A stretch of DNA of 64,000 nt from Chelydra serpentina. Lineage: Eukaryota; Chordata; Testudines; Chelydridae. The stretch's first letter is position 1. Each line of letters starts with the position of its first letter. Positions 63,540 through 64,000 of this stretch are shown here, piece by piece. Both the position numbers and the translations under genes were made by a program. The DNA is taken from the NCBI GenBank assembly GCA_037349315.1, contig JBAIAC010000057.1:3844001-3908000 (forward strand). The letters are read 5' to 3'. The notes under the pieces are model-generated. The model was not told where the DNA came from, made no database searches, and was given only the letters and a program-made list of their open reading frames with translations.

Positions 63540-63752
63540 TTACACCACTTTACAGTCATTTATGAAGGAAGCCACATAACGGTCCTGTAATGTAGATAAA
63601 TATTTCTAATTTTACAGATGGGGAAACTGAGGCACAGAGTTGTGAAGTGACTTGACTCAGGTCACCCAGTGAGTCAGTGACAACACCAGGACTTGAACTT
63701 GGGTTTCTTTGATTCCTCGGCCTCTTTTCTTAACCAGTAAACCAACCCACTG
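63540..63752 (-). repeat. MIR/CORE-SINE-like element, antisense
   Basis: 'ctaattttacagatggggaa', 'actgaggcacagagttgtga', 'agtgacttgactcaggtcac', 'ccaggacttgaacttgggtt', 'cttaaccagtaaaccaaccc'. Confidence 0.8.
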
Positions 63753-64000
63753 CTGGAAGCTCATTGCAAAATGCCCTGGTCTTTACTTTGCTGAACTCCA
63801 GCATGATTTAAACACCTCAAGAGAAGAAGGAATTATTTATTGTTGAGCCTGTTGTTGAGTTTGGCATGATTTATTTTAATACGTGCCATTAAACAACAGA
63901 ACGGGAGGCTGTGTTTCCAGCACTCATACTGTGGAGTACTAAAGGAAACAATAACAGACCTTGTTATTGTTACTGTGGGACTTCTCCTGCCAATTACGGT
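63753..64000. other. Unassigned AT-rich sequence at window end
   Basis: 'gtttggcatgatttatttta', 'atacgtgccattaaacaaca', 'aggaaacaataacagacctt': repeat-free, unique-looking. No gene. Confidence 0.35.

Noticed and set aside
1..64000. CRISPR array, operon, origin or prokaryotic features
   Set aside because: No regularly spaced direct repeats; repeat content and lack of dense coding frames show vertebrate nuclear DNA.
1..64000. Intact endogenous retrovirus
   Set aside because: No paired LTRs, primer-binding site or gag/pol/env-like frame could be seen; only possible unclassified LTR-like stretches were listed.

Overview
This is vertebrate nuclear DNA with no protein-coding gene that I can support. 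Every long open frame lacks a recognisable domain, is paralleled by equally long frames on the opposite strand, or falls on a repeat. The only protein-like signals are decayed CR1-type LINE reverse-transcriptase C-termini. The repeat content points to a sauropsid, most likely a turtle. It includes CR1 LINEs, many tRNA-headed MIR/CORE-SINE-like elements, short hAT-type MITEs (TAGGGTGACC...GGTCACCCTA, CAG...CCTG, TGTTCCCTCTAA...), 'GTCTACAC' terminal-inverted-repeat MITEs, and Penelope-like fragments carrying a hammerhead-like motif. The turtle call rests on remembered resemblance to turtle repeats, not on a search; a crocodilian is a less likely alternative.

Layout. 1-5.4 kb: mostly unassigned sequence with a 376-bp hAT MITE, a SINE and a Penelope-like hairpin. 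5.4-14.6 kb: hAT MITEs with 8-bp target duplications (one nested in a SINE, two almost back to back), several SINEs, and a repeat-poor stretch around 12-14 kb. 14.6-24.6 kb: GTCTACAC MITEs, a 429-bp palindromic MITE, a sense CR1 3' end and an antisense CR1. 24.6-34.7 kb: a degenerate GTCAG-rich repeat, several SINEs and a C/A-rich microsatellite. 34.7-43.7 kb: dense SINEs with nested MITEs, two antisense CR1 pieces, a GT microsatellite, and a 326-bp palindromic Penelope-like element with a 9-bp target duplication. 43.7-52.5 kb: a repeat-poor AT-rich block, two related unclassified (possibly LTR) stretches, and a 281-bp MITE with long inverted arms. 52.5-64 kb: a split tetranucleotide microsatellite, a CR1 remnant, palindromic amniote-type repeats, and a terminal pair of SINEs, one interrupted by a MITE.

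The window reads as an intergenic or intronic region shaped by layered transposition, and nested insertions give a partial relative chronology. Repeat-free AT-rich blocks are the best candidates for conserved regulatory DNA, but that cannot be judged without alignment. Repeat boundaries without a visible target duplication are approximate.
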